From positions 250,582 through 314,581 of the forward strand of contig NZ_JACHJK010000001.1 in assembly GCF_014203595.1 (NCBI RefSeq): a stretch of DNA of 64,000 bases, written 5' to 3'. This document shows positions 1 through 10,100 of the stretch, piece after piece; position 1 is the stretch's first letter, and each line of letters starts with the position of its first letter. The position numbers were made by a program, and so were the translations under genes. This DNA is from Streptomyces echinatus. GTDB taxonomy: Bacteria; Actinomycetota; Actinomycetes; Streptomycetales; Streptomycetaceae. The notes below the pieces were generated by a model that searched no databases, was not told the DNA's origin, and saw only the letters and a list, made by a program, of their open reading frames with translations.

Positions 1-1680
1 CAGCTGGAGCCGGTTGAGGCAGGACAGGGCGAACTCGGGGGCGAACAGGTCGTACCGGCGGAACCTGTCGGCCAGTTCCGGGTTCGCCTCCTGGTACTCG
101 CGGGTGACCTCGGCGACCGTGCGCCAGAAGCCGTCCTCCTCCAGGACTCCCTCGGTGGCGAGGTGGGCGGCGAGGAAGCGGAAGAAGCAGTCGAAGACGT
201 CGGTGAAGATCGACAGCAGCTTCGTGTCCTCGGGGACGTCGACGCGGATCCGCCGTACCTCGGGCGGCAGGGCCGCGTCCGGGTCCATGACGGCTATCTC
301 CTCGGCGATGTCCTTGTAGACCGCCCGCCGCACCACGCCGTCCTCCAGCACCAGGATCACGTTCTCGCCGTGCGGCATGAACACCAGGTCGTAGGCGTAG
401 AAGCTGTGCAGCAGCGGGGTGTAGTAGGCCCGCAGATAGCCGCGCAGCCACTCGGTGGGCGTCAGGCCCGAGCGGGCGATCAGCGCGCCGGCGAAGGAGG
501 CGCCCTCGTGGTCCACGTGCAGCAGGGAGGCCATGGTCGCGAGCGACTCGCCGTCCCGCAGCGAGGGCACCGGGCTCTCCCGCCACAGCGCGGCCAGCAT
601 CTTGCGGTACGGCGAGTACCGGTCGGTGGCCCGCTCGTACTCCAGGTGCCGGTAGCCCACGGCGGCCCGCTCCCGGATGATCGTGAGGCCGGTCGCCTTC
701 AGCACCGGGTCGTTCTCGATGAGCTGGGCCAGCCAGTCGTTGATGGCCGGGGTCGCCTCCATGTAGGCGGCCGACAGACCGCGCATGAAGCCCATGTTGA
801 TGACGGAGAGGGCCGTCTTCACGTAGTGCTTGTGCGGGGCGCTGGTGTTGAAGAAGGTCCGGATGGACTGCTGGGCCAGGTACTCGTCGTCGCCCTCGCC
901 GAGGCAGACGAGGTGGCGCCGGGCCACCTCGGCGGCGAAGGTGACGCTGAGCTTGTTCCACCACTGCCAGGGGTGGACCGGGATGAACAGGTAGTCGGCG
1001 GGGTCCAGGCCCTCGCCGGTGAGCACGGCACGGAACCGCTCCACCGTCTGGTCGCCCAGCTCCTCACGCAGGAAGGACTCGTACTCGATGCCCACGCCCG
1101 CCGTGAACGCGGCCCGGGAGCGGTGCGCGGCCAGCCACACCAGCCGGACCGGGCTCGCCGTCTCGGGGGCGTACGACAGGTACTCGTGGACGCCGAAGCC
1201 GAGCCGCCCGTTGTTCGCGACGAAGCACGGGTGGCCCTCGGTCATCCCGGTCTCGATCGCCTGGAAGCCGCTCTCCGCCAGCTCCGCGGAGGTGACGCGG
1301 GGCTTGGTGAGCTTGTAGCAGGTGCCCGAGAGGGTGGAGGAGATCTCCTCCAGGTAGACCGGCAGGATCTCGTCGCTCAGGCCCAGGGAGTCCTTCAGCT
1401 CGATGAAGAAGTCCAGGGCGGCGAGCGGCAGTTCGCCGCCGTCGCGGTGCCGGGTGATGGAGTCGGGGTCGATCTGCCAGTGGTCCAGGGTCCGGCGTAC
1501 GGCGCAGAACCGGTAGGCGGTCAGTCCGTCGTCGCTGCGGACGACGTACCGGCCGCCGTCCTCCTCGGGCGTGAGCAGGCGCTCGTGCGCGAACTCGGCG
1601 AGGGCCTTGCGCAGCAGCAGCCGGTTGGCGGCCGCCCAGCGCTCGGGGGACAGATGGGCCACGGTGTCGGCGAGGGTCAT
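1..1680 (-). CDS. desD: Desferrioxamine synthetase DesD (NIS synthetase), C-terminus cut by window edge
   Basis: NRPS-independent siderophore synthetase of the IucA/IucC family; in the known desferrioxamine pathway DesD uses ATP to condense and cyclise N-hydroxy-N-succinylcadaverine units in the cytoplasm. The 560 residues in the window read without interruption. They include family motifs such as HPWQWWNKL (substrate/ATP region), the block SIRTFFNTSAPHKHYVKTAL, and HGENVILVLEDG near the C-terminal FhuF-like part. Family members are about 590 aa, so only roughly 30 C-terminal residues are missing, lost to the window edge and not to mutation. The start ATG overlaps the desC stop as ATGA, with a GAAGG Shine-Dalgarno inside desC, so translation is probably coupled. 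It is the last gene of desABCD and should be under the iron box ahead of desA. Confidence 0.96.
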   Translation of the reverse strand, partial: MTLADTVAHLSPERWAAANRLLLRKALAEFAHERLLTPEEDGGRYVVRSDDGLTAYRFCAVRRTLDHWQIDPDSITRHRDGGELPLAALDFFIELKDSLGLSDEILPVYLEEISSTLSGTCYKLTKPRVTSAELAESGFQAIETGMTEGHPCFVANNGRLGFGVHEYLSYAPETASPVRLVWLAAHRSRAAFTAGVGIEYESFLREELGDQTVERFRAVLTGEGLDPADYLFIPVHPWQWWNKLSVTFAAEVARRHLVCLGEGDDEYLAQQSIRTFFNTSAPHKHYVKTALSVINMGFMRGLSAAYMEATPAINDWLAQLIENDPVLKATGLTIIRERAAVGYRHLEYERATDRYSPYRKMLAALWRESPVPSLRDGESLATMASLLHVDHEGASFAGALIARSGLTPTEWLRGYLRAYYTPLLHSFYAYDLVFMPHGENVILVLEDGVVRRAVYKDIAEEIAVMDPDAALPPEVRRIRVDVPEDTKLLSIFTDVFDCFFRFLAAHLATEGVLEEDGFWRTVAEVTREYQEANPELADRFRRYDLFAPEFALSCLNRLQL

Positions 1681-2201
1681 GCGGTCACCGCCTTCTCGAA
1701 CCGCTCGCGGGTGCAGAAACTCAGCAGGGCCCGCTTCTCCGGCTTGTCGATCTCCCGCTCGGCCACGAAGCCGACGGCCTCGTTCAGGGCGTGCACGGCC
1801 TTGTTGCGGACGTCCGGCTCGACGACGACGCGCTCCACGGCCGGATCCTCGAAGAGGCGGGCCATGACGGCGGTGATGACGGCCTTGGTGAACCCGTGCT
1901 CGGGGCTGTCCGTGGCCGGGGTCAGGAAGTGCATGCCGACGTCCCCGGGCCGCGCTTCGTACAGCCCGGCCAGTTCCCGGTGCGCGGGGTCGTACTGCTC
2001 CATCAGGAAGGCGGGTTCGCCGTCGCGCAGTCCGAGCAGTGCGTGGTGGTGCTCGTCGGCCGCGATCTCCATGTAGGCGCGCTCGACGTCCTCCGGTCTC
2101 GCGTCCTGCATCATCCAGAAGGCCGCCTTGGGATGGGTGACCCAGGAGTGCAGGAGCTCGCCGTCCTTCAGCGGGTCGACGGTACGGAAGGTGAAAGTCA
2201 T
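1677..2201 (-). CDS. desC: Desferrioxamine biosynthesis acyltransferase DesC
   Basis: 174-aa GNAT-fold acyltransferase of the IucB/AlcB type. In the desferrioxamine pathway DesC acylates N-hydroxycadaverine from succinyl-CoA or acetyl-CoA, giving the hydroxamate units used by DesD. Visible features are the N-terminal [17 protein letters not shown], the H-S-W-x-x-H-P-K-A-x-F-W-M segment typical of siderophore acyltransferases, and the C-terminal acyl-CoA-binding part ([22 protein letters not shown]). The start ATG overlaps the desB stop as ATGA and has an AGGAG site 8 nt upstream; the stop overlaps desD the same way. The function rests on family and operon position; the acyl donor preference cannot be read from the sequence. 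Confidence 0.95.
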   Translation of the reverse strand: MTFTFRTVDPLKDGELLHSWVTHPKAAFWMMQDARPEDVERAYMEIAADEHHHALLGLRDGEPAFLMEQYDPAHRELAGLYEARPGDVGMHFLTPATDSPEHGFTKAVITAVMARLFEDPAVERVVVEPDVRNKAVHALNEAVGFVAEREIDKPEKRALLSFCTRERFEKAVTA

Positions 2202-3484
2202 ACGGCGAACTCCTGGAACGCGATGGTCTTCTCGACCGGGTAGTACTCGGTGCCGAGCAGCTCGCGGATGATGTACGAGTTGCGGTACGCGCCCATGCCC
2301 AGGTCCGGGCTGGTGATGCTGTGGGTGTGGACGCCGGCGTTCTGGAGGAAGACGCCACGGCCGGTGACGTCGACGGTGTAGTTGCGGGCGACGTCGAAGC
2401 GGCCGTGGCCGTCGAAGCGGAGCCGGTCCCGGAGCGGGGCGAGGAAGGCGGGCGGCGTGTAGTGGTAGCCGGTGGCCAGGACCAGGCCCTCGGTGCGGAT
2501 CTCGAAGTCCTTGTCCTGCTCGTCCTGGTGGAAGCCGAGGGTGTACATGCCGTCGCCGTACTCCGCCGTGCGCAGCGTGGAGTTGGTGAGCAGCCGGGTG
2601 GGGACCGGGCGGTCGCCGCTCTCCACGTCCTTCTGGTACAGCAGGTCGAAGATCGAGTCGATCAGATCCGCGTTGATGCCCTTGAACAGGCCCTTCTGTT
2701 GCTTCTCCAGCCGGTAGCGGGTCTCCTCGGGCAGCGCCCTGAAGTAGTCGATGTAGTCCGGGGACGTCATCTCCAGGGTCAGCTTGGTGTACTCCAGCGG
2801 GAAGAACCGCGGGGAGCGGGTGACCCAGTCGAGCCGGTAGCCGTGGACGTCCGTCTCGGCGAGCAGCTCGTGGTAGATCTCGGCGGCGCTCTGGCCGCTG
2901 CCGACGATCGTGATGGACTTCTTCTTCTGCAGCTCCGCCTTGCGGTGCATGTACTGGGAGTTGTGCAGGAAGTCCCCGTCCAGGCCCTGGCAGGCCGGCG
3001 GGACGTAGGGGACCGTGCCCGTGCCGAGGACCAGGTGGCGTGCCCGGTAGGTGTCCCCGGCCCCGGTGCGTACGACGTACAGCTCGTCCTCGTACGTCAC
3101 CTCGGTGACCGTGGTGCCGAAGCGGACACTGCTCAGCCGGCCGGCCGCCCAGCGGCAGTAGTCGTCGTACTCGACGCGCAGCGGGTAGAAGTTCTCGCGG
3201 ATGTAGAACGAGTACAGTCTTCCCTTCTCCTTCAGGTAGTTCAGGAAGGAGTACGGCGAGGTCGGGTCGGCCAGGGTGACCAGGTCCGACATGAACGGGG
3301 TCTGGAGGTGGGCGCCGTCCAGGAACATGCCGGCGTGCCACTCGAAGTCCGGCTTTGACTCCAGGAAGACGCCGTCCAGTTCGGTGATCGGCTCGGTGAG
3401 GCAGGCGAGGCCGAGGTTGAAGGGGCCGAGCCCGATGCCCACGAAGTCGTAGGTCTTGCTCGGGCTTTCAGGACGCGCGGTCAA
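2198..3484 (-). CDS. desB: Cadaverine N-monooxygenase DesB (FAD/NADPH)
   Basis: Flavin-dependent N-hydroxylating monooxygenase (IucD/SidA/PvdA family) that hydroxylates cadaverine to N-hydroxycadaverine. The N-terminal FAD-binding motif is [12 protein letters not shown] and the NADPH-binding motif is [13 protein letters not shown]; the C-terminal ATGYHYTPP motif is typical of the family. Start choice is uncertain. A TTG at 3484 lies 6 nt after a GGAG Shine-Dalgarno and overlaps the desA stop by 17 nt; it gives a 428-aa protein beginning [14 protein letters not shown]. An in-frame ATG at 3511 gives 9 more residues but has no ribosome site and overlaps desA by 44 nt. I prefer TTG. Second gene of desABCD, cytoplasmic. 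Confidence 0.93.
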   Translation of the reverse strand: MTARPESPSKTYDFVGIGLGPFNLGLACLTEPITELDGVFLESKPDFEWHAGMFLDGAHLQTPFMSDLVTLADPTSPYSFLNYLKEKGRLYSFYIRENFYPLRVEYDDYCRWAAGRLSSVRFGTTVTEVTYEDELYVVRTGAGDTYRARHLVLGTGTVPYVPPACQGLDGDFLHNSQYMHRKAELQKKKSITIVGSGQSAAEIYHELLAETDVHGYRLDWVTRSPRFFPLEYTKLTLEMTSPDYIDYFRALPEETRYRLEKQQKGLFKGINADLIDSIFDLLYQKDVESGDRPVPTRLLTNSTLRTAEYGDGMYTLGFHQDEQDKDFEIRTEGLVLATGYHYTPPAFLAPLRDRLRFDGHGRFDVARNYTVDVTGRGVFLQNAGVHTHSITSPDLGMGAYRNSYIIRELLGTEYYPVEKTIAFQEFAV

Positions 3485-4910
3485 GGGACACTCCCAGGTA
3501 CTGCTCGGCATGGCCGGCGATCAGGTCGAGGACGGTGGCGATGTCGGCCGTCGTGGTCTCGGGGTTGAGCAGGGTGAACTTCAGGTACTGGCGGCCGGCC
3601 ACCTTGGTGCCCGCGACCACGGCGTCGCCGGAGGCGAACAGGGCCTTGCGGGCGTAGAGGTTGGCACGGTCGATCTCGGCCGGGTCGGTGACGGCCGTGG
3701 GGATGTAGCGGAAGACGAGGGTGGACAGGCCGGGTTCGACGACGACGTGGTAGCGGGGGTCGCCGGCCAGCAGCTCCCAGCCCTCCCGGGCCAGGTCGCA
3801 GACCTCGTCGAAGAGCTGTCCGATGCCGTCGGCGCCCATCGTGCGCAGGGTGAGCCAGAGCTTGAGGGCGTCGAAGCGGCGGGTGGTCTGGAGGGACTTG
3901 TCCACCTGGTTGGGAATACGTTCCTGCACCATGCGGCGCGGGTTGAGGTACTCGGCGTGGTAGGTGGCGTGCCGCAGGGTGGCCTCGTCCCGGACCAGCA
4001 GGGCGGAGGAACTGACCGGCTGGAAGAAGGACTTGTGGTAGTCGACCGTGACGGAGTCGGCGCGCTCGATGCCGTCGATGCGGTCCCGGTACTTCAGCGA
4101 GGCGAGCAGCCCGCAGCCGTAGGCCGCGTCCACGTGCATCCACACGTCGTGCCGGGCGCACAGCTCGGCGATCTCGGGCAGCGGGTCGATGGAGCCGAAG
4201 TCGGTGCTGCCGGCGGTGGCGACGACGGCCATGGGGACCAGGCCGTCCTTCGCGCAGCGCTCCAGCTCGTGGGCGAGGGCGAGCGTCTGCATGCGCTTGT
4301 CCTGGCCGACGGGGATCGCGACGACGGCGTCCGGTCCGAGGCCGAGCAGCTTCGCGGATTTCTGCACGCTGAAGTGGCTGACCTCGGAGGCGAAGATGCG
4401 CAGGCCGGCGAGGTCGCCGCTCTTGGCCTCCTCCCGGGCGAGGAGGAGCGCCTGGAGGTTGGACTGGGTGCCGCCGGAGGTGAAGACGCCGTCGGCGGCG
4501 GGGCCGAGGCCGATGCGGGCGGCCGTCCAGTCGATGAGCTTGCGCTCGATGAGGGTGCCGCCCGCGGACTGGTCCCAGGTGTCCAGCGAGGAGTTGACCG
4601 CCGAGAGCACGGCCTCGCCGAGCACCGCCGGGATGACGACCGGGCAGTTGAGGTGGGCGAGGTAGCGGGGGTGGTGGAAGTAGACCGCGTCCCGCAGGTA
4701 GACGTCCTCCAGTTCGTCCAGGGCGGCGGAGGTGTCGCCCAGCGGACGGTCGAGGTCGATCTCGTCGACACGGGGGGAGAGGGCGTCCACGGTGACGCCG
4801 GTGAACGGACGGTCGATGGTGGCGAGTTTGGCCGCCACCCGCTCGACTCCTTCGGTCACGGAGCGGCGGTAGTGCTCCGCGGTGAGGCCATTGAGCAGGT
4901 GCGAGCGCAT
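3468..4910 (-). CDS. desA: Lysine decarboxylase DesA (PLP-dependent)
   Basis: 480-aa PLP-dependent decarboxylase of the aspartate aminotransferase fold, group II (glutamate/aromatic decarboxylase-like). It makes cadaverine from lysine, the first committed step of desferrioxamine synthesis. The PLP-binding lysine is K293 in [11 protein letters not shown]; the HVDAAYG block (PLP ring-stacking and Asp) and [12 protein letters not shown] (phosphate contacts) are intact. The start ATG follows a GGAGG site 8 nt upstream. First gene of the desABCD operon; a perfect iron box sits 37 nt before the start codon, so transcription should be repressed by the iron-bound DtxR-family regulator (DmdR1 in Streptomyces) and released under iron limitation. 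Confidence 0.96.
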   Translation of the reverse strand: MRSHLLNGLTAEHYRRSVTEGVERVAAKLATIDRPFTGVTVDALSPRVDEIDLDRPLGDTSAALDELEDVYLRDAVYFHHPRYLAHLNCPVVIPAVLGEAVLSAVNSSLDTWDQSAGGTLIERKLIDWTAARIGLGPAADGVFTSGGTQSNLQALLLAREEAKSGDLAGLRIFASEVSHFSVQKSAKLLGLGPDAVVAIPVGQDKRMQTLALAHELERCAKDGLVPMAVVATAGSTDFGSIDPLPEIAELCARHDVWMHVDAAYGCGLLASLKYRDRIDGIERADSVTVDYHKSFFQPVSSSALLVRDEATLRHATYHAEYLNPRRMVQERIPNQVDKSLQTTRRFDALKLWLTLRTMGADGIGQLFDEVCDLAREGWELLAGDPRYHVVVEPGLSTLVFRYIPTAVTDPAEIDRANLYARKALFASGDAVVAGTKVAGRQYLKFTLLNPETTTADIATVLDLIAGHAEQYLGVSLDRAS

Positions 4911-4946
4911 GTGGGGGTCCTCCGAGGGGACAGTCCGTGGCGGATC

Positions 4947-4971
4947 AACTTAGGTTAGCCTAACCTAAGTT
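4947..4971 (-). promoter_or_regulatory. Iron box (DmdR1/IdeR operator) of desABCD
   Basis: The core TTAGGTTAGCCTAACCTAA (4950-4968) is a palindrome around a single central base, and the symmetry extends to 25 bp. This matches the DtxR/IdeR/DmdR1 consensus and lies in the desA promoter region, 37 nt before the start codon. Iron repression of desferrioxamine genes through such boxes is established in Streptomyces; binding at this copy is inferred. Confidence 0.95.
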
Positions 4972-5023
4972 CTTTGTTCCAGGTCATGCCTCTCCCGTGA
5001 CCGGGGTCACCTCAGGGGGGTGG

Positions 5024-5875
5024 TTACTCCGCGGCGCGGAGCTGCTCCTCCGTCATCCCCTGGCGCCAGTAGCCGACGAACGTGACGCGCCGCCGGTCCA
5101 CCGCGCGTTCTGTGACGAAGTGCCGCCGCAGCGCCTTGACCTGACCGGACTCGCCGGCGATCCACACATACGGCCGCTCGGCGTCCGGCAGCCGGGCGGC
5201 CCGTACGGCGTCGACGGCCATGGGGGAGCCGTCGTGCCGTACGAGCCAGGTGATCTCCGCGTCCGCCTCCGTGGACACGTCCTGGATGTCACCGGCGTGC
5301 GGCACTTCCAGCCAGGCCCGGACCCGGGTGCCGGCGGGGAGGGATTCGAGGATCGCGGTCGCGGCCGGTACGGCCGTCTCGTCACCGCACAGGACGACGA
5401 GACCGGTGCCCTCGGGCGGACGGAAGCGGATCGCCCGGTTGTCGGCGAGGGCCGGTCCGAGCAGCAGGACCCGGTCGCCGGCGGTGGCGCGCGAGGCCCA
5501 GCGGGAGGCCGGACCGGCAGGGGCGGCGCCGGACGCGACGCCGTGCAGGGCGAAGTCGATGTCGATCTCGGCCGTGTGGCCCAGGGCGTCCCTGCGCAGG
5601 GCCCGCAGGGTGTACGAACGCATCACCGCCCGTATGCCGTCCGGCAGTTCACGCCAGCCCTGCCACCAGCCGTCGCCCAGCTCCAGCGGGACGACCGGCT
5701 CGGGCTGGCCGGGGTGCGGAAGAAACAGCGAGAGCGACTGGTCCCGCCCGTCGGAGTGGAAGGCGTGCAGATCGGCGCCGGCGAACGTGACCCGGACCAG
5801 GGACGGCCCGAGCCGCCTCGTCCGTACGACCTGGAGGGAGAAGAAACGGAACGGGGCGGCTACGGCCGTTGTCAT
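5024..5875 (-). CDS. desF: Siderophore-interacting protein (ferric-siderophore reductase) DesF
   Basis: 283-aa cytoplasmic flavoprotein of the siderophore-interacting (SIP/ViuB) family, which reduces ferric siderophore to release iron. Signature elements are FAVx-type RSYTLRALRRD (the R-x-Y-S/T FAD-contact motif of the ferredoxin reductase fold) around residue 95, the C-terminal NAD(P)H-binding GDETAVPAATAILESLP, and the conserved WIAGESGQVKALRRHF near the end. It lies between desE and desA on the same strand. It starts at ATG following a GGAG-type site and ends 113 nt before the desA start codon. The order desE-desF-desABCD is the usual Streptomyces arrangement. The name desF follows that context; reductase activity is inferred from the family. 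Confidence 0.92.
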   Translation of the reverse strand: MTTAVAAPFRFFSLQVVRTRRLGPSLVRVTFAGADLHAFHSDGRDQSLSLFLPHPGQPEPVVPLELGDGWWQGWRELPDGIRAVMRSYTLRALRRDALGHTAEIDIDFALHGVASGAAPAGPASRWASRATAGDRVLLLGPALADNRAIRFRPPEGTGLVVLCGDETAVPAATAILESLPAGTRVRAWLEVPHAGDIQDVSTEADAEITWLVRHDGSPMAVDAVRAARLPDAERPYVWIAGESGQVKALRRHFVTERAVDRRRVTFVGYWRQGMTEEQLRAAE

Positions 5876-5930
5876 GGGGGCTCCTGATGTACGTCAGGTC
5901 TTCAGATGTGGGGAGGCGGGGCGGCTGTGC

Positions 5931-6977
5931 CTAGCCGACCTTCTTGGCCTTCTCCAGGGCCTCGGCCAGGCTGGTGAGCAGCGGTACGCACTTGTCGTAG
6001 GAGAGGATCGGCTCGGGGGAGCGGCCGATGACCTGGCCGGCCTTGACGGCGGGCAGCTTCTTCCAGGTCGCCTTGGTGATGTCGGCCGGCTGGATGGCCG
6101 AGGTGCGGTCGTCCATCATGATGATGTCGGCCTGGTACTTGTCGACGTTCTCCCAGCTGAGCGACTCGTACCAGCCGCCGCCCTGCTTCTTGGCGCTCTC
6201 CGGCGGCTCGACGACGTTCACGCCGAGGGACTTGAAGTACTCCAGGTCGATGGAGAGGTTGCTGCCGGAGACGTAGAACAGCTGGTCGCTGGCGCTGCCG
6301 GCCATCACCTTGATGCCGGGCTTGGCCTTGGCGGCGGCGCGCAGCCGGGCGGCGGCGTCCTCGAAGCGCTTCTTGGCATCGGTGACCTTGGCGGCCTTCA
6401 TGTCCGCGCCGAGCGACTCGGCGAGGCTCCACATGCGCTGCAGCGGCTCGGTGAGCGGGCGGTCGTAGACGGAGATGCCGACGCTGGGGGCCAGTTGGGC
6501 GATCTTCTTCTTCGACTCCTCGGGGACGTACCAGAGGGAGCCGGCGTCGTCGAACATCGTCGTGATGAGCACGTCCGGCGCGAGGGAGGCGTACTTCTCG
6601 ATGCTGAACTGGCCCCAGGTGTTGCCGAGGACCGTCAGCTTGCTGACGTCCATGTCGCCGGCCTGGACGTCGGGCTTGCCTGCGGTGGTCTTCGTCGGGC
6701 CGAAGACGCCCTTGACCTGGATGCCGTAGTCGTACAGCGCGGCGCCGACACCGGTGAACGCGACGATGTTCGCGGGGACCTTGTCCAGCTTCACGGCCGT
6801 GCCGCGGTCGTCCTTGAAGGACCAGGGGCCGGACTTGCCGTTCTTGGCGGCCGTACCGGTGTCGCTGTCCTTGCCCTTGCCGTCCCCGCAGGCGGCGAGC
6901 GCGGCACCGAGTCCGAGGGCGCCGCCCGCGACGAGCAGGCCGCGACGAGTGGGGTGGGTGGCACGGGCTTGGGACAT
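5931..6977 (-). CDS. desE: Ferric-desferrioxamine-binding lipoprotein DesE
   Basis: 348-aa siderophore-binding lipoprotein of the FhuD/TroA-like class. The N-terminus has a twin-arginine-like T-R-R-G-L-L stretch (residues 10-15), a hydrophobic segment and a lipobox LAAC with Cys30 as the predicted lipidated residue, so it should be anchored outside the membrane and deliver ferrioxamine to an ABC permease encoded elsewhere. The body carries the usual DVLITTMFDDA and DIIMMDDRTS elements of type III periplasmic binding proteins. No good Shine-Dalgarno is visible before the ATG. An iron box 53 nt upstream implies its own iron-controlled promoter, separate from that of desABCD. DesF follows 55 nt downstream. 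Confidence 0.93.
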   Translation of the reverse strand: MSQARATHPTRRGLLVAGGALGLGAALAACGDGKGKDSDTGTAAKNGKSGPWSFKDDRGTAVKLDKVPANIVAFTGVGAALYDYGIQVKGVFGPTKTTAGKPDVQAGDMDVSKLTVLGNTWGQFSIEKYASLAPDVLITTMFDDAGSLWYVPEESKKKIAQLAPSVGISVYDRPLTEPLQRMWSLAESLGADMKAAKVTDAKKRFEDAAARLRAAAKAKPGIKVMAGSASDQLFYVSGSNLSIDLEYFKSLGVNVVEPPESAKKQGGGWYESLSWENVDKYQADIIMMDDRTSAIQPADITKATWKKLPAVKAGQVIGRSPEPILSYDKCVPLLTSLAEALEKAKKVG

Positions 6978-7029
6978 GGGTATGACTGCTTTCGAACGGG
7001 GCGAAGCGCCCGCCGGACAAGTTCAGCAG

Positions 7030-7048
7030 TCAGGTTAGCCTAACCTCA
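7030..7048 (-). promoter_or_regulatory. Second iron box, upstream of desE
   Basis: AGGTTAGCCTAACCT (7032-7046) is an exact palindrome and matches the centre of the desA box; the outer positions are C/C instead of T/A, so it is a slightly weaker match to the DmdR1 consensus. It lies between desE (minus) and the divergent LamG-protein gene (plus, start 7197). Its position 53 nt before desE argues that desE is the target. Confidence 0.9.
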
Positions 7049-7196
7049 GTTGATGTCCAGTGGCCGTGCGGAGCCGGAATTCCCGCCCCTCAGGCCGGTT
7101 GCGACTGTGATCGACCCCCTTGTTCCCGTGATCGCGGCGGTGTTGAATGTCCCGGCCCTTATGAAGATCAGATGAGAATGCGGGAGAGAAGCGCCA

Positions 7197-10100
7197 ATGC
7201 GGTTGCACATAGGTGAAGGAACGGCGCGCCGAAGACGGAACCGAGGTGTGTACGCCCTGACGACGGGCGTCACTTCGATGGCCCTGCTCGCGTCCCTGGC
7301 GCCGTTCACGGCGACCGCCGCGACGCTCGCCGGCAATCCGAGCCGCACACAGGTGGCCGGAATCGACCACGCCACCGCCGCCGGGCGCGCGGCCGCCACC
7401 GGCAAGCAGGTCGAGGTCACCGGCGACCGGACCGAGTACTCGACCACGATGGCGAACCCGGACGGCACGTTCACGCTGACTCAGTCCGCGGTGCCGCAGC
7501 GGGTGCACGACGACGACGGTTCCTGGGACCCGGTGGACACCACGCTGGTGCGGCGACCGGACGGCACCGTGGGGCCGAGGTCCGCCGTGGTGGATCTGTC
7601 CTTCTCCGGGGGCGGCCACACCCAAATGGTTCGTTTGGGCAACGAGCGGGGCTCGCTGCGGCTGAACTGGCCGGGCAAGCTGCCCGATCCGCGCCTCGAG
7701 GGCGCCAAGGCCGTGTACCCGGAGGTGCTGGACGGGGTCGACCTGGAGCTGACGGCCACGGCGGAGGGCTACCGCGAGGTGCTCGTCGTGAAGTCCGCCC
7801 AGGCTGCCGCCAACCCCGCGCTGGAGCAGATCCGGTTGTCCGCCTCGACGACCGACCTGGAACTGACTCCGGGAGCCGGTGGTGGTCTGCGGGCGGTCGA
7901 CGCGGACGGCAACACCGTGTTCAAGGGCCCCGCCGGACAGATGTGGGACTCCGCGGGCCAGGCCGGTGACGCCACGGGCGGCGCACACACCCAGCTGGCG
8001 CGCGTCGGCGTGGCCGCAGCGGGCGGCACGAACTCCGCGACGGCCGCCCCCGCCGCCGCGGGGGAAGTGCCCGACCCGGTCGAGGAAGGCACCCAGCCGA
8101 GCGCCGGCGACACCAGCGCGGTGATGCCGGTGCACGTCAGCGGTGACTCGGTCAGCGTCAAGCCCGACCTGGAACTGCTGCGCGGCGACGACACCGTGTA
8201 CCCCGTGCGGATCGACCCCTCGGTCGGTCTGGGGGTCTCGGAGCGGACCGTGCTGTCCTCGGACGGCGACAAGTTCTGGCAGTTCGACGGTGACTACGGC
8301 GTCGGCCGGTGCAGCGTCTCGGGCCCGTACTACTGCGGCAGCAACTACACCAACCGCATATACTTCGAGTTCTCGCCCTCGAAGCTGGCCGGCAAGTACA
8401 TCCTGGACGCCACCTTCCGCGCCCACGAGACGTGGTCCTTCAGCTGCACGCCCAAGTGGGTCGACCTGGAGCGCACGGACAACATCTCCGAGGGCACCCG
8501 GTGGCCCGGGCCCGCGCAGCTGGACCAGATGGGCGACCGGCTCGTCTCGGCGGGCCGGGGCACGCAGTGCAGCCCGGACCAGCCCGACGAGTGGATCGAG
8601 TTCAACGACAACCCCGACGAGGCCGACGAGAACCTCGCCTCCACGGTGCGCAGTTTCGCCGACGGCAAGATCTCGCGGCTGACGCTGATGCTGCGGGCCA
8701 AGGACGAGTCCGACCCCGAGGCGTGGAAGCGGTTCGACGACAACGCCGAACTCAAGGTGAACTACGCCTTCAAGCCGGGCGTGCCCACCAGCGTCGGGGT
8801 GATCCCGGGCGACGGCACCACCGCGTACTGCAAGACGTCATCCTCCGACCCGCTGATCGTCACGCGGGTCGACCCCATGGTCCAGGCCCGGGTGCAGACC
8901 CAGGTCGAGGCCCACCTGGGCGACGAGGAGGGCTCGCTGCAGGCGGAGTTCGTCGTGGAGCGCGGGGACGACGCCGCCTGGCACCAGGTGTGGACGGGCT
9001 ACCGTCCGGACAGCGGCTGGGACCCCGACGAGACCCTGGAGAAGCTGCGCACCTCCAACCGTGCGGACGGCGGCCTGTACCGGCTCCGTTCACGCACCCA
9101 GTCGCACTGGTCCTACAGCGGCAAGTCCGGTGATCTGTTCTCGTCGTACTCCGCCTGGTGCTACTTCAAGATCGACTCGACCGCGCCGAAGGCCCCGGTC
9201 ATCACCACGGGCACCCCGTACACCGAGTGCACGGCCAACCTGTGCGAGGGCAAGGGCGGTCCGGGCGTCCCGGGCAGCTTCACCTTCAAGCCCAACGCGG
9301 CGGACAAGGACATCACCGGCTACCGCTGGCGGCTGCTGACCTCGTCGGCCAAGGACGCCAAGGTGGTCACCGGGGCGTCGTACACCGCCAAGGACGTGAC
9401 ACCGTCGCTGTCCGGCACCCAGGTGCTGTCGGTGGAGGCCAAGGACGTCCGCGAGCGCTGGGGCACCCCCGCCGAGTTCAGCTTCAAGGTCGCCCCGGCG
9501 GCCGGGCCGACCGGTGTCTGGCACTTCGACGACGCCGTGTCCGGCTCCACCGCGACCCTCGCCAAGGACTCCGCGACCGAGGGCACCCGGCACGACGCCA
9601 CCCTCTACACCGCCGGTGCCGGCTGGTCCTCGCTGGCCCGGCGCGGCGACGCCGACTCCTCCCTGTGGCTGGACAGCACCGACCCGGCCAAGCAGCAGGG
9701 CTACGCGGCCACCGCCGCCCCGCCGGTGAACACCAAGGACTCCTTCACCGTCTCCAGCTGGGTCTACCTCACGGACGCCTCGGTGAACCGGGTCGTGCTG
9801 ACGGCTCCGGGCACCTACGGATCCGCGTTCACCCTGTACTACTCGGCGAGCTACAAGAAGTGGGTGTTCAACCGGACGGCCGGTGACGTCAAGGACAGCC
9901 CCGTCTACCTGCGCTCGCTCGGTGACGCCACCAACCCGCCGCTGAAGGTGTGGACGCACCTGTCCGCGGTCTTCGACACCAAGAACGACACCGACAAGAC
10001 CAACGACACCGTCCAGCTGTACGTCAACGGCCGCCCGCAGGGCAAGCCCGTGGTGCTCAACACCCTGTCGACCGCCTACCAGCCGTGGGCCTCCACCGCC

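Noticed and set aside
1..1680. desD as a pseudogene because it lacks the family C-terminus
   Set aside because: The frame runs intact to the first base of the window; the missing end is outside the sequence given.
163..2076. Long plus-strand ORF opposite desD/desC
   Set aside because: Antisense shadow of high-GC coding DNA; no ribosome site, composition of Gly/Val/Arg/Gln shadows, and desC/desD are certain on the other strand.
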